Shown: positions 39,093 through 48,222, counted from the stretch's first letter. The stretch is DNA of 64,000 nt from Clostridia bacterium (GCA_017465885.1 JAFTVG010000022.1:62001-126000), one strand, 5' to 3'. Notes: generated by a model from the letters alone, not told the origin. A program made the numbers and translations.

Positions 39093-39500
39093 TCAAGAAC
39101 CGATGGACAGCTCCTGACGGACCATCTCCTTGTCATACTCGGTAAGACTCTGCCCAGCCTTATCGGGCAGAGGTGCCAAATTCACATTTTGGACGGTAAG
39201 TACGCCGGGATAGATCTGCACGCCATGAAGGATCGCTGTCTGATACCCTTCCTTTGATGCCTCGACCGTGAATTTTCGGGCAATGGGCAGGACCTGGGTG
39301 GAGCCCTCCTTCACTGTCGCAGGCAGAATAAATTCGGGAGAAATGCCCGAGGGATTGGTATAATTCATCGCAACGGTGGTGCTCTTTTCTCCCTCCTCCG
39401 AAAAGATGGTCACCAAAACGTCTTCAAGAGGAAAAAGACCGTAGCCAGAGCGCACTCTGACAACGATGCTTCCGTAGTTTTCAATGGGAACTATATTCAT
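39093..39500 (-). CDS. Small beta-sandwich protein in the peptidoglycan cluster
   Basis: The 135-residue product is a carboxypeptidase-regulatory-like or Ig-like beta-sandwich (Gly-Ser-Ile-Val-Val-Arg-Val ... Pro-Leu-Glu-Asp-Val-Leu-Val-Thr-Ile, Phe-Thr-Val-Glu-Ala-Ser-Lys-Glu-Gly-Tyr) with a helical C-terminus. It has no signal peptide. The start at 39500 follows gaggtg. It is the first gene of the three-gene unit with the SpoIID-like and PG-binding proteins. Confidence 0.6.
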   Translation of the reverse strand: MNIVPIENYGSIVVRVRSGYGLFPLEDVLVTIFSEEGEKSTTVAMNYTNPSGISPEFILPATVKEGSTQVLPIARKFTVEASKEGYQTAILHGVQIYPGVLTVQNVNLAPLPDKAGQSLTEYDKEMVRQELSIGS

Positions 39501-39565
39501 ATCACACCTCATTTCTTCAGTTCTTTACAGTATATGCCGTTATTTCTATGTCACCACCCTTTCAT

Positions 39566-39601
39566 AAAAAAACGAAGAAGCGCTTTCGTCTTCTTCGTTT
39601 T
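39566..39601. terminator. Terminator downstream of rsgA
   Basis: AACGAAGAAG (39571-39580) pairs with CTTCTTCGTT (39590-39599). A runs before and T runs behind make it work in both directions. It lies 160 bases after the rsgA stop. The stretch 39602-39760 holds a repeated GGAGCTATGC and no gene. Confidence 0.75.
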
Positions 39602-39759
39602 CGGAGCTATGCAGGAGCTATGCTCCTTCTTTTTTTATTCCAAATACTTTTCTGAATATGGGCACCAGCAGCTTTGGCGGGCGCAACACAACGATCCGCA
39701 TAGTATCACTCCCCACGTTTTTCTGCTATAGTGTATGCAGGGAAAATGAAAAACGTGCA

Positions 39760-40680
39760 TCAATCCCATTCATGCTTGTTCTTTAAAAGCTCGTAGAGCG
39801 TACAATAGCTGTCGTGACGGCTCTTGGCGATCCGCCCCTCCTTCATCTGCTCCAAAACGGCACAGCCGTCCTCCTTGCGATGGGTACATTTGGTGTATTT
39901 GCAAAGCCCAAGCTGTCTTTCAAACTCCGGGAAGTTATGGGGCAGATCTGAAAGGCTGAAAAAATTAAAATTCTCAAAGTCCAGCATTGAAAAGCCGGGA
40001 GTATCGGCAAGAAAGCCTTCCCCTTCTCCCAAAAGCTCCTTGAGAGGAAATAGATTTACCGAGCGGGTAGTGTGCTTGCCCCTTCCGATCTTTTCGCTCA
40101 CCTGTCCCGTTTTAAGGCAGAGAGAGGAGAAAAGCCCATTGAGCAGAGTGGATTTGCCAACACCCGACGCACCTGCAAAGGCGGCGATCCTTCCCGAATA
40201 CCGCTCAAGCAAGGCGTTTTTCAAAAGTGTTTTGCCCTCCTCATCCGAGGTGCCCGCAATAAAGACCTGATAACCCGTGCGCCTATAAACGTCAGCAAGA
40301 GCCTCTGCCTTTTCATCGCTGAGATCGGATTTGGTGACCACGATCACGGGCTCAATACCGTTGTGCTCGGCAATGGCGGTAAGCTTATCTATATTTTCAT
40401 ATATCGGATCAGGGCTGGCGGCGGCAACAACGATAAAGAGCAGATCAAGATTGGCAAGAGGCGGACGAATCAGCATGCTTTTTCTCTCAAGGATCTCCTC
40501 AACAACCGGGTTTTTTTGCTCATCAAAGCCCACGGTGACCCGATCACCAACCAAAAGCCGCATACTCTTATGACGAAAGCGTCCTCTGGGCTTGCAGGCG
40601 ATCCGCTCTCCCGTTCCCATATAGATTTCATATAGTCCGCCGTCTGAGGAGACGACGATTCCTTGCTTGATCTCTTCCAT
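39760..40680 (-). CDS. rsgA: Ribosome small-subunit GTPase RsgA
   Basis: The 306-residue product has an OB-fold N-terminus, then a circularly permuted GTPase with Thr-Lys-Ser-Asp (G4) ahead of Gly-Ala-Ser-Gly-Val-Gly-Lys-Ser (G1) and Asp-Thr-Pro-Gly (G3), then a zinc site Cys-Lys-Tyr-Thr-Lys-Cys-Thr-His ... Cys. This is a complete RsgA (YloQ), which matures the 30S subunit. No neighbours of the usual prpC-prkC-rsgA cluster are present. Confidence 0.95.
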   Translation of the reverse strand: MEEIKQGIVVSSDGGLYEIYMGTGERIACKPRGRFRHKSMRLLVGDRVTVGFDEQKNPVVEEILERKSMLIRPPLANLDLLFIVVAAASPDPIYENIDKLTAIAEHNGIEPVIVVTKSDLSDEKAEALADVYRRTGYQVFIAGTSDEEGKTLLKNALLERYSGRIAAFAGASGVGKSTLLNGLFSSLCLKTGQVSEKIGRGKHTTRSVNLFPLKELLGEGEGFLADTPGFSMLDFENFNFFSLSDLPHNFPEFERQLGLCKYTKCTHRKEDGCAVLEQMKEGRIAKSRHDSYCTLYELLKNKHEWD

Positions 40681-40875
40681 ATACCGCTCCTTTAGAATGC
40701 TGCTATGATTATATATGATTTTTTTGGGTTTTTCAAGGAGTCCGCCAAAAAAAATAGAGAATATTCGAGAAAAAACTTGCTTTTCAAAGCGATTTTTGAT
40801 AAACTGTTAAAAGAAAGAACGGAAAGGACCTACAGATTCTCCTTTTCTTCAAGCATAGTGAGAGGTAACGGACAA

Positions 40876-42045
40876 ATGGAAAAAATGCATCAGCTTCTCG
40901 AAAGCATCTTCACAAGCGGTGCACTTGAAAAGATCGTTTTCAGCAAAAGTGCCATAAAGGAGATCAAGCGTGCCCACGGGCGGATCATCCTCATCAAGGG
41001 TTTGAGAGTTTTGCAGATAGAAACGCTCTTTACCGATGGCAAAGCACGGCATCATAACGTTCCCGAGGAGCAAGCCTTGCGCCACGTTTTGGAAATGACG
41101 GATAACTACAAGCAGATCAACATCTACACAACGGCAGGTGAATGCGAGATCAAGAAAAACAACGGCGGAAGCGTTCACGTGATCAACCGTATCAAGGGAG
41201 CGCTGGTGGCATCTGATCCCGCAAATAACGATCACCAAAAGAAGTATCTGATCGATGCAACTGATGCGGCACCCTTCCTTTCAAAGCTGGGAGTGTGTGA
41301 TGAAAATGGCAATGTTTTTGATAAAAAGCGGTCTAAATTCCGTCAGATCAACCGCTTCGTTGAACTGCTTGACGACGTATACGGAAAGCTTCCCGCTGAG
41401 GGTGAGCTTTGCGTTTGCGATCTCTGTTGCGGCAAGAGCTACCTGACCTTTGCCGTATACTATTATCTGACTGCGCTAAAGGGACGGCAGGTCAAGATGT
41501 ACGGAATGGATTTGAAAAGCGACGTGATCGCCTTTTGCAAACAGACGGCAAAGGACCTGCAGTTTGAGGGAATGGAGTTTGTTTGCGGCGATATCCACGA
41601 GTTTGAGCCCGAAAAAGCCCCTGACCTTGTGATCTCTCTGCATGCTTGCGATATTGCCACCGATATGGTCCTATATAACGCTGTACGGCTGAAAGCCAAG
41701 GTCATTTTATCAACACCCTGCTGTCATCACGAAATGATGAATCAGCTTTGCTGCCCGCCGCTTTCCTTCGTCAGCAAGCACTCCATCTTAAAGCAAAAGC
41801 TGTGCGACAGCCTGACTGATGCTTTAAGGTGTCTGCGCCTGGAGGCGGAAGGCTACAAGGTTAGCGCCATTGAGCTGATCGATCCCGAGGAAACACCCAA
41901 AAACGTGATGATCCGCGCCATCTTTGCCGATACACCCCCACAAAAACGTGCAAAAGCATACGAAGAATACAAGCAGACGGTAGAGTTTCTGGGGGTATCC
42001 CCCTATTACGAGCAGATCGTCCGCAAAAGAGAGGGTCTCAAATGA
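40876..42045 (+). CDS. Class I SAM-dependent methyltransferase
   Basis: The product has 389 residues. Rossmann motif I is Val-Cys-Asp-Leu-Cys-Cys-Gly-Lys-Ser-Tyr, followed by Asp-Leu-Val-Ile-Ser-Leu-His-Ala-Cys-Asp and Thr-Pro-Cys-Cys-His-His-Glu. The Cys-Cys-His-His pattern recalls Trm13-like tRNA methyltransferases, so an RNA substrate is likely but unproven. The N-terminal 120 residues form a separate domain. The start at 40876 follows gagagg; the longer reading lies in the low-complexity region near the rsgA promoter. Its stop overlaps the next start by four bases. Confidence 0.8.
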   Translation: MEKMHQLLESIFTSGALEKIVFSKSAIKEIKRAHGRIILIKGLRVLQIETLFTDGKARHHNVPEEQALRHVLEMTDNYKQINIYTTAGECEIKKNNGGSVHVINRIKGALVASDPANNDHQKKYLIDATDAAPFLSKLGVCDENGNVFDKKRSKFRQINRFVELLDDVYGKLPAEGELCVCDLCCGKSYLTFAVYYYLTALKGRQVKMYGMDLKSDVIAFCKQTAKDLQFEGMEFVCGDIHEFEPEKAPDLVISLHACDIATDMVLYNAVRLKAKVILSTPCCHHEMMNQLCCPPLSFVSKHSILKQKLCDSLTDALRCLRLEAEGYKVSAIELIDPEETPKNVMIRAIFADTPPQKRAKAYEEYKQTVEFLGVSPYYEQIVRKREGLK

Positions 42046-43529
42046 TCAGCAGCTATCTTCCCTCTGCCGTCAAACAGGCAGAAAATAACGCCATCCTGCG
42101 CGGCGACACAGCCTTTTCTATGATCGAGACAGCCGCACGAGCGCTTCTTGACTACATTGTAAAGGAAAACCTCGACTGCCGCCGCGTATTCATTCTTGCA
42201 GGATGCGGAAACAACGGATCCGACGGTCTGGTTCTTGGAAGGTTGCTTGGCGAGCTTGGGATCCAAACGGATGTCTTTCGGGTAAACGGGAGCAAATACT
42301 CTCACGAAAACACCGTTTTGGCAAACAGCGTCCCGCTCCTTCCCCGATTTCCCGCCTCCCTTTCAGGCTACACTCTGATCATCGACTGTCTTTACGGCAT
42401 CGGCTTTCACGGTCAGCCCACCAAAGAGGATATAGATCTGATAAACGCCGTCAACCAATCCTCTGCCACCGTCCTCAGCGTGGACGTTCCCAGCGGGGTA
42501 AATGCGGCAGACGGAAGCTATGATCTTGCAATAAGGGCAGACAGAACCTGCGCCATGAACTGTCTCAAACCCGCACATCTTATCTACCCCGGAGCAGAGA
42601 TTTGCGGCAAGGTCACCCTCCTTGACTGTGCCATTCCTCTTCCTGATCGTTCAGAAACGCAAAGCCTTTCTCTATCCGATCTGAAATTCCTTCCCAAACG
42701 AGCCAGGCGCTCCAACAAGGGGAGCTACGGGCGCATTGCCGTGGTCGCAGGATCGAAAGGTATGGCAGGGGCAAGCTATCTATCCGCAAAGGCGGCTCTC
42801 TATTCGGGAGCGGGGCTGGTGGAGATCTTTTGCCCTGAGGAAAACCGCATCATTCTTCAGACCCTTTTGCCCGAAGCCGTCTTACGCGTCTATACCGATG
42901 CGACCGATTTAGAAGAGCTCTCTTCGGCGGTAAGTCAATGCGATGTGATGGTTCTTGGTCCCGGTCTTGGAAAAAGCCGGCTGTCAAAGAACATCGTTTA
43001 CCGCCTTCTTTCCGACCTGAGCATTCCCGCTGTGGTGGATGCCGACGGACTCAATCTTTGCGTAGGCACCTCTCTTCTTGAAGAATACAAGGGTGAGCTG
43101 ATCGTTACACCCCATCCGGGAGAAGGAGCCCGTCTTCTCGGATGCACCGTGAGAGAGGTTACAGACCGTATTCTTAACTCAGCACGCACCTTGAGCCAAA
43201 GGCTTTGCTGTACCGTCCTCTTGAAGGATGCCCACACGCTGATCTGCTCAAAGGATCGGTTAAACGTCAATCTTTCGGGTAACGACGGGATGGCAACGGC
43301 AGGAAGCGGAGACGTGCTCACGGGCATCATCGCCGCGCTCCTGGCACAGGGGCTTTCTGCCCACGACGCAGCGGCAACGGCGGCGTATATCCACGGTCTT
43401 GCAGGAGATCTCGGCGCAAAAAAACACGGGAAACGGTCGTTGACCGCTTCCCGCATCACAGAGTATATTGAAGAGGTTTTCAAGTCGGCAGATCAGCCGA
43501 TTCTGACAAGCTCAATAGAGGAAATGTAA
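42042..43529 (+). CDS. nnr: Bifunctional NAD(P)HX epimerase/dehydratase
   Basis: The product has 495 residues. The N-terminal epimerase (YjeF_N) has Gly-Cys-Gly-Asn-Asn-Gly-Ser-Asp-Gly and Asp-Val-Pro-Ser-Gly-Val. The C-terminal ribokinase-like dehydratase (YjeF_C) has Gly-Ser-Lys-Gly-Met-Ala-Gly-Ala, Leu-Gly-Pro-Gly-Leu-Gly, Thr-Pro-His-Pro-Gly-Glu and Ser-Gly-Asn-Asp-Gly-Met-Ala-Thr-Ala-Gly-Ser-Gly-Asp-Val. It repairs hydrated NADH and NADPH. Its 3' end overlaps a convergent gene by 37 bases, and no terminator is seen between them. Confidence 0.93.
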   Translation: MISSYLPSAVKQAENNAILRGDTAFSMIETAARALLDYIVKENLDCRRVFILAGCGNNGSDGLVLGRLLGELGIQTDVFRVNGSKYSHENTVLANSVPLLPRFPASLSGYTLIIDCLYGIGFHGQPTKEDIDLINAVNQSSATVLSVDVPSGVNAADGSYDLAIRADRTCAMNCLKPAHLIYPGAEICGKVTLLDCAIPLPDRSETQSLSLSDLKFLPKRARRSNKGSYGRIAVVAGSKGMAGASYLSAKAALYSGAGLVEIFCPEENRIILQTLLPEAVLRVYTDATDLEELSSAVSQCDVMVLGPGLGKSRLSKNIVYRLLSDLSIPAVVDADGLNLCVGTSLLEEYKGELIVTPHPGEGARLLGCTVREVTDRILNSARTLSQRLCCTVLLKDAHTLICSKDRLNVNLSGNDGMATAGSGDVLTGIIAALLAQGLSAHDAAATAAYIHGLAGDLGAKKHGKRSLTASRITEYIEEVFKSADQPILTSSIEEM

Positions 43530-45091
43530 TTTCCGATGGTGTTGTATTCAAAAATGACCTTTACGCCGTCGTCCTCATTTTCATAACTCAATATGGCAAT
43601 GGTGTTTTCATTGCCCAAGATCACTTCGGTGCGCGTGCTGTATTCGGTAGGCGCACCGAGTTTTGCTTCGGATGACACGTCAAATTCGGTCATGTCAAAG
43701 CCGATGCCTGCAAACTCAACGATTGAAAGACTGTCCTCGTCCAAGGGATATCCACCCTCGTAGCTGAGCTTGAGATAACCGTCGCGCATCAGGATCTTCA
43801 CCTGCTCAAAAGAGAACTCCACGCCGTCCTCGCCCACAAAGCTGTAAGCGAAATTCACGTTTTCACTTTCGACCTCGGCAAAGAAGACGGTGTAATCGGC
43901 AAAGTAGGTGGATAACAGAGTGGCAGAATTGCCCACCACGATCACCTTGTCCAATAAGAGCTTGTTCTTATCGTGGTCAGCAACGATGCCTCTTCTTACC
44001 AAAGCGGCGATCGCATTGTCAATATCCTTGATCGCCTTTTCAATGCGGTCCTTCGTGCTGTTTGGAGTCTTGACAACAGAAATCCCCGCAGAAACGGCAC
44101 TTAAAAGCACGTCATAGCTTTCCTCGGTATAAAAATGGCTTTGCGACGAGTAATCGGTCAGCAGATCGATGCGATCGAGCAACTCCGTCAGGTCGACCAG
44201 TGCGGCGGCAGAGTCGTTTAAATCAGAGATCATCTTCTCCACCTCACCTACCGAAGCATCACCCGTGCTCACGTATTTCTTCGCTTCATCGAAAAATGCA
44301 ATAAAGGCAGCGTAGCTCTCTGCGGTATATCGGTCCTCGGGAAGACGTCCCTTGCCGTCTTCCTGCAAATAGCCGTTTTCAAGCTGAAGGAGAATACCCT
44401 GAAGAGGGGTGGTATCTCCTCTTTGCACCAAGGCGGCAATTGCTTGCTTTAACAGATTTTCCGCAAGAAGAAGCTCACTCTGCGTAGCACTGCCCGAGGA
44501 GACCAGATTTAATGCGTTGGTATACGCCTCTTCGTAAATGGCGTAGGAGGTGCTGGTGTAGGTTGCACTCTCGATATGGCTTTGCAGAAGCTGCTGAAGC
44601 GAGGAGGTGCTGGGGATCTTGACAAGACCCGCCTTGGCGTTTTTCAAAGAAGTGATCGCCGAATTGATCTCACTTTGCTTAGAGGTGTCCTTTTGGTAAA
44701 CCTCCTTTGCACCGTTGAGGGCGGCAAGAAAAAGCTGATAGCTCTGCTCGGTATAGAGGGTGGGGTCGACGTTATTTGAATCCTCAATGGCAAGCGCCAG
44801 CTGTGAGAAGTCTGCCGTACGAACAAGAGCATCCTTTGCCTTCTGAAGCTCCTCAATGGCACGGTCGATCTCAAGCGCACTCGCCTTATCGTTATCATAT
44901 ACAGCCTGTGCCTTTTCATAGGCGTCAAGATAGGCACTGTAGCTTGCCGAGGTATACCCCGCGGGATCAAGCTTTTCTGTAAGCACCTCACCAAGCTGAT
45001 CCTTTTGTGAGTCATTACTGCAGGACACCGCACCAAACAGCATCGCAAAGCAAAGCAGGAACATCAGCAAAACGAGTAGTCTTTGTTTCAT
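43493..45091 (-). CDS. FIVAR-repeat lipoprotein
   Basis: The 532-residue product has an N-terminal lipoprotein signal (hydrophobic stretch and Ala-Val-Ser-Cys at about 20-23), then five FIVAR-like helical repeats, each with a Tyr-Thr-x-x-Ser-Tyr start and an Ile-x-x-Ala-Ile ... Leu-Val end, and a C-terminal beta-rich domain (about 370-532). FIVAR repeats bind polysaccharide in other surface proteins. It is anchored to the outer side of the membrane. ATG 45091 follows a perfect aaaggtga; ATG 45094 is also possible. Confidence 0.8.
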   Translation of the reverse strand: MKQRLLVLLMFLLCFAMLFGAVSCSNDSQKDQLGEVLTEKLDPAGYTSASYSAYLDAYEKAQAVYDNDKASALEIDRAIEELQKAKDALVRTADFSQLALAIEDSNNVDPTLYTEQSYQLFLAALNGAKEVYQKDTSKQSEINSAITSLKNAKAGLVKIPSTSSLQQLLQSHIESATYTSTSYAIYEEAYTNALNLVSSGSATQSELLLAENLLKQAIAALVQRGDTTPLQGILLQLENGYLQEDGKGRLPEDRYTAESYAAFIAFFDEAKKYVSTGDASVGEVEKMISDLNDSAAALVDLTELLDRIDLLTDYSSQSHFYTEESYDVLLSAVSAGISVVKTPNSTKDRIEKAIKDIDNAIAALVRRGIVADHDKNKLLLDKVIVVGNSATLLSTYFADYTVFFAEVESENVNFAYSFVGEDGVEFSFEQVKILMRDGYLKLSYEGGYPLDEDSLSIVEFAGIGFDMTEFDVSSEAKLGAPTEYSTRTEVILGNENTIAILSYENEDDGVKVIFEYNTIGNYISSIELVRIG

Positions 45092-45151
45092 CATATCACC
45101 TTTCATTAACATAGTCATATATTATATGAGCGTTTACTCTGTTTTCGTACT

Positions 45152-45180
45152 ATTATAGCATACAGAAAATACAAAGTCAA
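45152..45180 (-). promoter_or_regulatory. Promoter of the FIVAR lipoprotein gene
   Basis: On the minus strand, TTGACT (45180-45175), 17 bases, TATAAT (45157-45152). It lies just behind the gerA-type gene, so the two genes are separately transcribed. Confidence 0.8.
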
Positions 45181-45191
45181 TTGCGCATTTG

Positions 45192-46625
45192 TTAACATTT
45201 TTTCCCCTTCAGCTTTACGCGGAAGATCAAACGGTAAATTGCCCGCCCGTCAAAGGGGATAAGCGGATAGAGATACCCTCTTGAACCGCTGACCGTGTTG
45301 TTGGTTGCGATCAGCAATACCGTGATTCCAAAACCCAAAAAGAGTCCGGGCAAAGAAAAGAGCGCAATGAGGATCAGAGTCAGAATACGCATAAATTTAA
45401 AGGCGTAACCAAGCTCGTAGCTTGGCTGTGTGAATCCTGCAATGGCAACGAACGCCATATATAAGAGGATCTGCTCGGAAAGCCATCCCACGCTTATGGC
45501 AAGATCGCCTAAGATCAAGGCACTGATCACGCTAAGAGAGTTGGACAGAGTGTCGGGCGTGTTCAGAGAGGCAAGCTTCAGACCGTCCACAGCCAGCTCA
45601 AAGAGCAGTAATTGAAAGAGGAGGGGTAAAAAGCTCTCTCCCCGATAGATCAAAAAATCAAGAGAAGGGGGAAGAAGTTGGGGCATTTGCTGAATAGCAA
45701 ACCAAAGAGGGGTAAGGATCAAAGAAAAGAGAAAGACTGCATTTCTGACCAGCTTCAGATAGCCGCCGATCAGCGGAGGAAAATAAAAATCGTCGGTATC
45801 CTGCAAAAAATCAAAAATCGAGGTGGGCAGAATCATCGCAGAAGAATCGTTGTCGCAAAGGATCAGCACGCTCCCCTCCATCAGCATCGCGGCGGCGGCA
45901 TCGGGACGCTCGGTATAGCGGATCTTCGGGAAAGGATTATACCATTTCTTTTCCACCAGAAGCTCCGACAAGCTCTCCTGCCCCATATTTAACCCGTCAA
46001 CCTTCAGATCCGAGATCTGCTTTTTTAATGACGCCACGTACTCTTTGTCGGCAAGATGCTCCATATAGCAAACAAGAACGTCTGTTTTCGTGCTCTCCCC
46101 CACCGAAATGCGGTGAAGGATCAATCGGGGATCTCTGATCCTGCGCCTGAGAAGTGCAGAATTGGTGAGCAACGCCTCCACAAATCCTTCTCTGGACCCT
46201 CGAAGAACCCGATCCTTGTCCGGCTCCTTGATGCCTCTTGCGGGATATTTTCTGGTATCAACGATCAGATATCGATCAAGCCCTTCGATCACGATCACCG
46301 AATTGCCGCTGTATACCGCAAACAAAACCTCCTCTATGCTTTCCGACAGCTGAAAAGCTCCGTAAGGCAGAACGGTTTGTAAGAACAGCTCCTCATCCTT
46401 TTCAAGAAGCTCTGCTCCGTCGTTATTTTTCATCATATAGCAGAGCAGTCGTTCTATCAGCTCACCGTTTGCAAAGCCGCTGACGAAATAGTAATTTGCG
46501 GGAATCATTCCGCCATAGAAAAAAGGTCTTATAACCGTATCAAAGTTTTCATCCGTGTGCAACGCCTCTTCAAGTCTGCTCACCATCAGCCGAAAGCTTT
46601 CAGAAGGCGTCCTCGTTTTTTCCAT
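45192..46625 (-). CDS. GerA-family spore germination protein (SpoVAF-like)
   Basis: The product has 477 residues. A cytosolic N-terminal domain (about 1-255) with Val-Ile-Arg-Pro-Phe-Phe ... Tyr-Phe-Val-Ser-Gly-Phe and Glu-Gly-Leu-Asp-Arg-Tyr is followed by the membrane domain with Pro-Pro-Leu-Ile-Gly-Gly-Tyr-Leu-Lys-Leu-Val-Arg and about five helices. GerA-type A subunits and SpoVAF share this layout. No B- or C-subunit gene (GerAB, GerAC) and no spoVA genes adjoin, so it may be SpoVAF-like and regulate germinant channel release. Spore inner-membrane location is expected. Confidence 0.88.
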   Translation of the reverse strand: MEKTRTPSESFRLMVSRLEEALHTDENFDTVIRPFFYGGMIPANYYFVSGFANGELIERLLCYMMKNNDGAELLEKDEELFLQTVLPYGAFQLSESIEEVLFAVYSGNSVIVIEGLDRYLIVDTRKYPARGIKEPDKDRVLRGSREGFVEALLTNSALLRRRIRDPRLILHRISVGESTKTDVLVCYMEHLADKEYVASLKKQISDLKVDGLNMGQESLSELLVEKKWYNPFPKIRYTERPDAAAAMLMEGSVLILCDNDSSAMILPTSIFDFLQDTDDFYFPPLIGGYLKLVRNAVFLFSLILTPLWFAIQQMPQLLPPSLDFLIYRGESFLPLLFQLLLFELAVDGLKLASLNTPDTLSNSLSVISALILGDLAISVGWLSEQILLYMAFVAIAGFTQPSYELGYAFKFMRILTLILIALFSLPGLFLGFGITVLLIATNNTVSGSRGYLYPLIPFDGRAIYRLIFRVKLKGKKC

Positions 46626-46686
46626 CGAAGTAACGTATCCTTTCTCGTTTTTTATCAGTATAACCCTTTTTCCGCTATTCTTGCAC

Positions 46687-46715
46687 TTTACATCTGCGCA
46701 AAAATGTGGTATACT
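46687..46715 (+). promoter_or_regulatory. Promoter of the LRR lipoprotein gene
   Basis: TTTACA (46687-46692), 17 bases, TATACT (46710-46715). Confidence 0.6.
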
Positions 46716-46762
46716 GTAGGCAGACGATCATCGTCACGGTATTTACCCGAAAGGACGAACAA

Positions 46763-47464
46763 ATGAGCAAAAACAAAATCGCCGTACTCTTTCTTTTTTT
46801 ACTGCTGTTCACACTGCTTCTCTCCTCCTGCTCCGACAGCCCATCGCCGACCTTATATTCCTATAAAGATGCCGACGGCGGCGTGATCATTGAGGCGGTG
46901 ACGGTGAGAGCAAGAGAACTTTGTATTCCCGAAAGCTATCACGGAAAGCCTGTGGTGGGTATTGCTGACAACGCCTTTTACAGAAGCGAGGATTTAAGAA
47001 AGGTCACCATTCCCTCCAGCGTCAGGAAAATCGGCATCAACGCCTTTGGCGACTGTGAAAAGCTGAACACACTGGTCTTTGAATCTGGCGGAGAGTGTAC
47101 CATTCTGGAGGGAGCTTTTTCAGGGTGTGTGCTTTTAAATAAGGTCGAAACGAACGGATCGATCGTTGCGATCGGTGAGCGTGCATTTATGAACTGCAAG
47201 CGTATCTCTTCCTTTGAGGCAGGAAACGAGCTGACGGAGATCGGATACGATGCCTTTATGGGCTGTGAGCAAATGCTTTTCAAGGCTCCCGAGGGCAGCT
47301 ATGCGGCTGAATATGCAGAGGAAAACCATCTCACCACCGATTTTTTTGACACCGATACCTTCTTCTATATCCAAATTTCAGGCGCAGTGGTCCTTGCCGC
47401 AGTTCTTTTGATGCTTTTAAAGCTCTTCTCAAAAAAGAGAAAAAAACATCAAAAAAACACTTGA
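46763..47464 (+). CDS. Leucine-rich repeat (BspA-type) lipoprotein
   Basis: The 233-residue product has a lipoprotein signal with Leu-Leu-Ser-Ser-Cys at the N-terminus, then BspA-type (LRR_5) repeats: Ile-Ala-Asp-Asn-Ala-Phe, Val-Thr-Ile-Pro-Ser-Ser-Val-Arg-Lys-Ile-Gly-Ile-Asn-Ala-Phe, Ile-Gly-Glu-Arg-Ala-Phe and Ile-Gly-Tyr-Asp-Ala-Phe. A C-terminal membrane helix and lysine-rich tail follow. Having both a lipid anchor and a C-terminal membrane helix is unusual. It is probably an exposed binding protein. The start at 46763 has aaagga upstream. Confidence 0.8.
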   Translation: MSKNKIAVLFLFLLLFTLLLSSCSDSPSPTLYSYKDADGGVIIEAVTVRARELCIPESYHGKPVVGIADNAFYRSEDLRKVTIPSSVRKIGINAFGDCEKLNTLVFESGGECTILEGAFSGCVLLNKVETNGSIVAIGERAFMNCKRISSFEAGNELTEIGYDAFMGCEQMLFKAPEGSYAAEYAEENHLTTDFFDTDTFFYIQISGAVVLAAVLLMLLKLFSKKRKKHQKNT

Positions 47465-47489
47465 TTTTCTAATTGAAAAAAGGTATAAT
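47461..47489 (+). promoter_or_regulatory. Promoter of the DUF6106-like gene
   Basis: TTGATT (47461-47466), 17 bases, TATAAT (47484-47489). It overlaps the LRR gene's stop codon. Confidence 0.7.
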
Positions 47490-47547
47490 ACTTTTGTTTG
47501 GGTCTTATCGACCTTCTATATTTTTTAAATTGAAAGGATACGCAATT

Positions 47548-48171
47548 ATGGCAAAGAAAATCGTAAGCGCAGCAGGCAGATTCTCCAACTCCACCTCCAG
47601 TGGCTCTGACGACAGCTTCAAGGCAAAAAACATCGGTGACTATACCGTTGCAAAAAAGGTTGAAGGCAAGTACCGTATGGCAAGAATCCTTTACATCGTT
47701 GGATTCTTCGCAGTGATCATTTTGGTCATCGCACTCTTCGGTGTGATCATTCCCGGCGGCTACGGCGTTATGGCAGGTCTTGCAATGTCGGGTCTGGGCG
47801 GATGGATGCTTTGGTTCTTCACCCGCAGATACGTGGAGATCGAATACTCCTACGCCATCGAAAACGGTGAGCTGATCTGCACCGAGATCTATGGCAACAA
47901 GTCCGATAAGCTCCTTCTTCGCACCAAGATCTCCAACATCGAAAGAACCGCTCCCTACGAAGAGCCCTACAAGGCTGAGGCAGATGCCTTTGATATGAAG
48001 GACCGCATCTACCTCATCTCCTCTCCCTCCAGCGACCAGATCTACTTCTCTATCTACAAGAAGGAAGACGGCTCCAAGGGCGTGGTATTCTACGAGGGTA
48101 GCACCAAGACCATCGGTGCATTCAAGTACTACAACAGCCAGAACACCGTTGTAAAGGAACTGCGCAGATAA
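47548..48171 (+). CDS. DUF6106-like membrane protein
   Basis: The 207-residue product has a disordered Ser-rich N-terminus (1-40), two membrane helices (about 45-85, including Val-Ile-Ile-Leu-Val-Ile-Ala-Leu-Phe-Gly-Val-Ile-Ile) and a C-terminal soluble beta-domain that resembles a PH-like fold (Tyr-Ser-Tyr-Ala-Ile-Glu-Asn-Gly-Glu-Leu). The function of the family is unknown. ATG 47548 follows aaagga. Codon use suggests high expression. Confidence 0.75.
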   Translation: MAKKIVSAAGRFSNSTSSGSDDSFKAKNIGDYTVAKKVEGKYRMARILYIVGFFAVIILVIALFGVIIPGGYGVMAGLAMSGLGGWMLWFFTRRYVEIEYSYAIENGELICTEIYGNKSDKLLLRTKISNIERTAPYEEPYKAEADAFDMKDRIYLISSPSSDQIYFSIYKKEDGSKGVVFYEGSTKTIGAFKYYNSQNTVVKELRR

Positions 48172-48190
48172 TTCGCAAAATACATCAAAA

Positions 48191-48220
48191 AAAGGTCGTT
48201 ACAAAGTAACGACCTTTTTT
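48191..48220. terminator. Bidirectional terminator
   Basis: AAAGGTCGTTAC (48191-48202) and GTAACGACCTTT (48206-48217) pair perfectly across a 3-base loop, with A before and T after. It separates the DUF6106 gene from the converging amylase. Confidence 0.92.
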
Positions 48221-48222
48221 GA

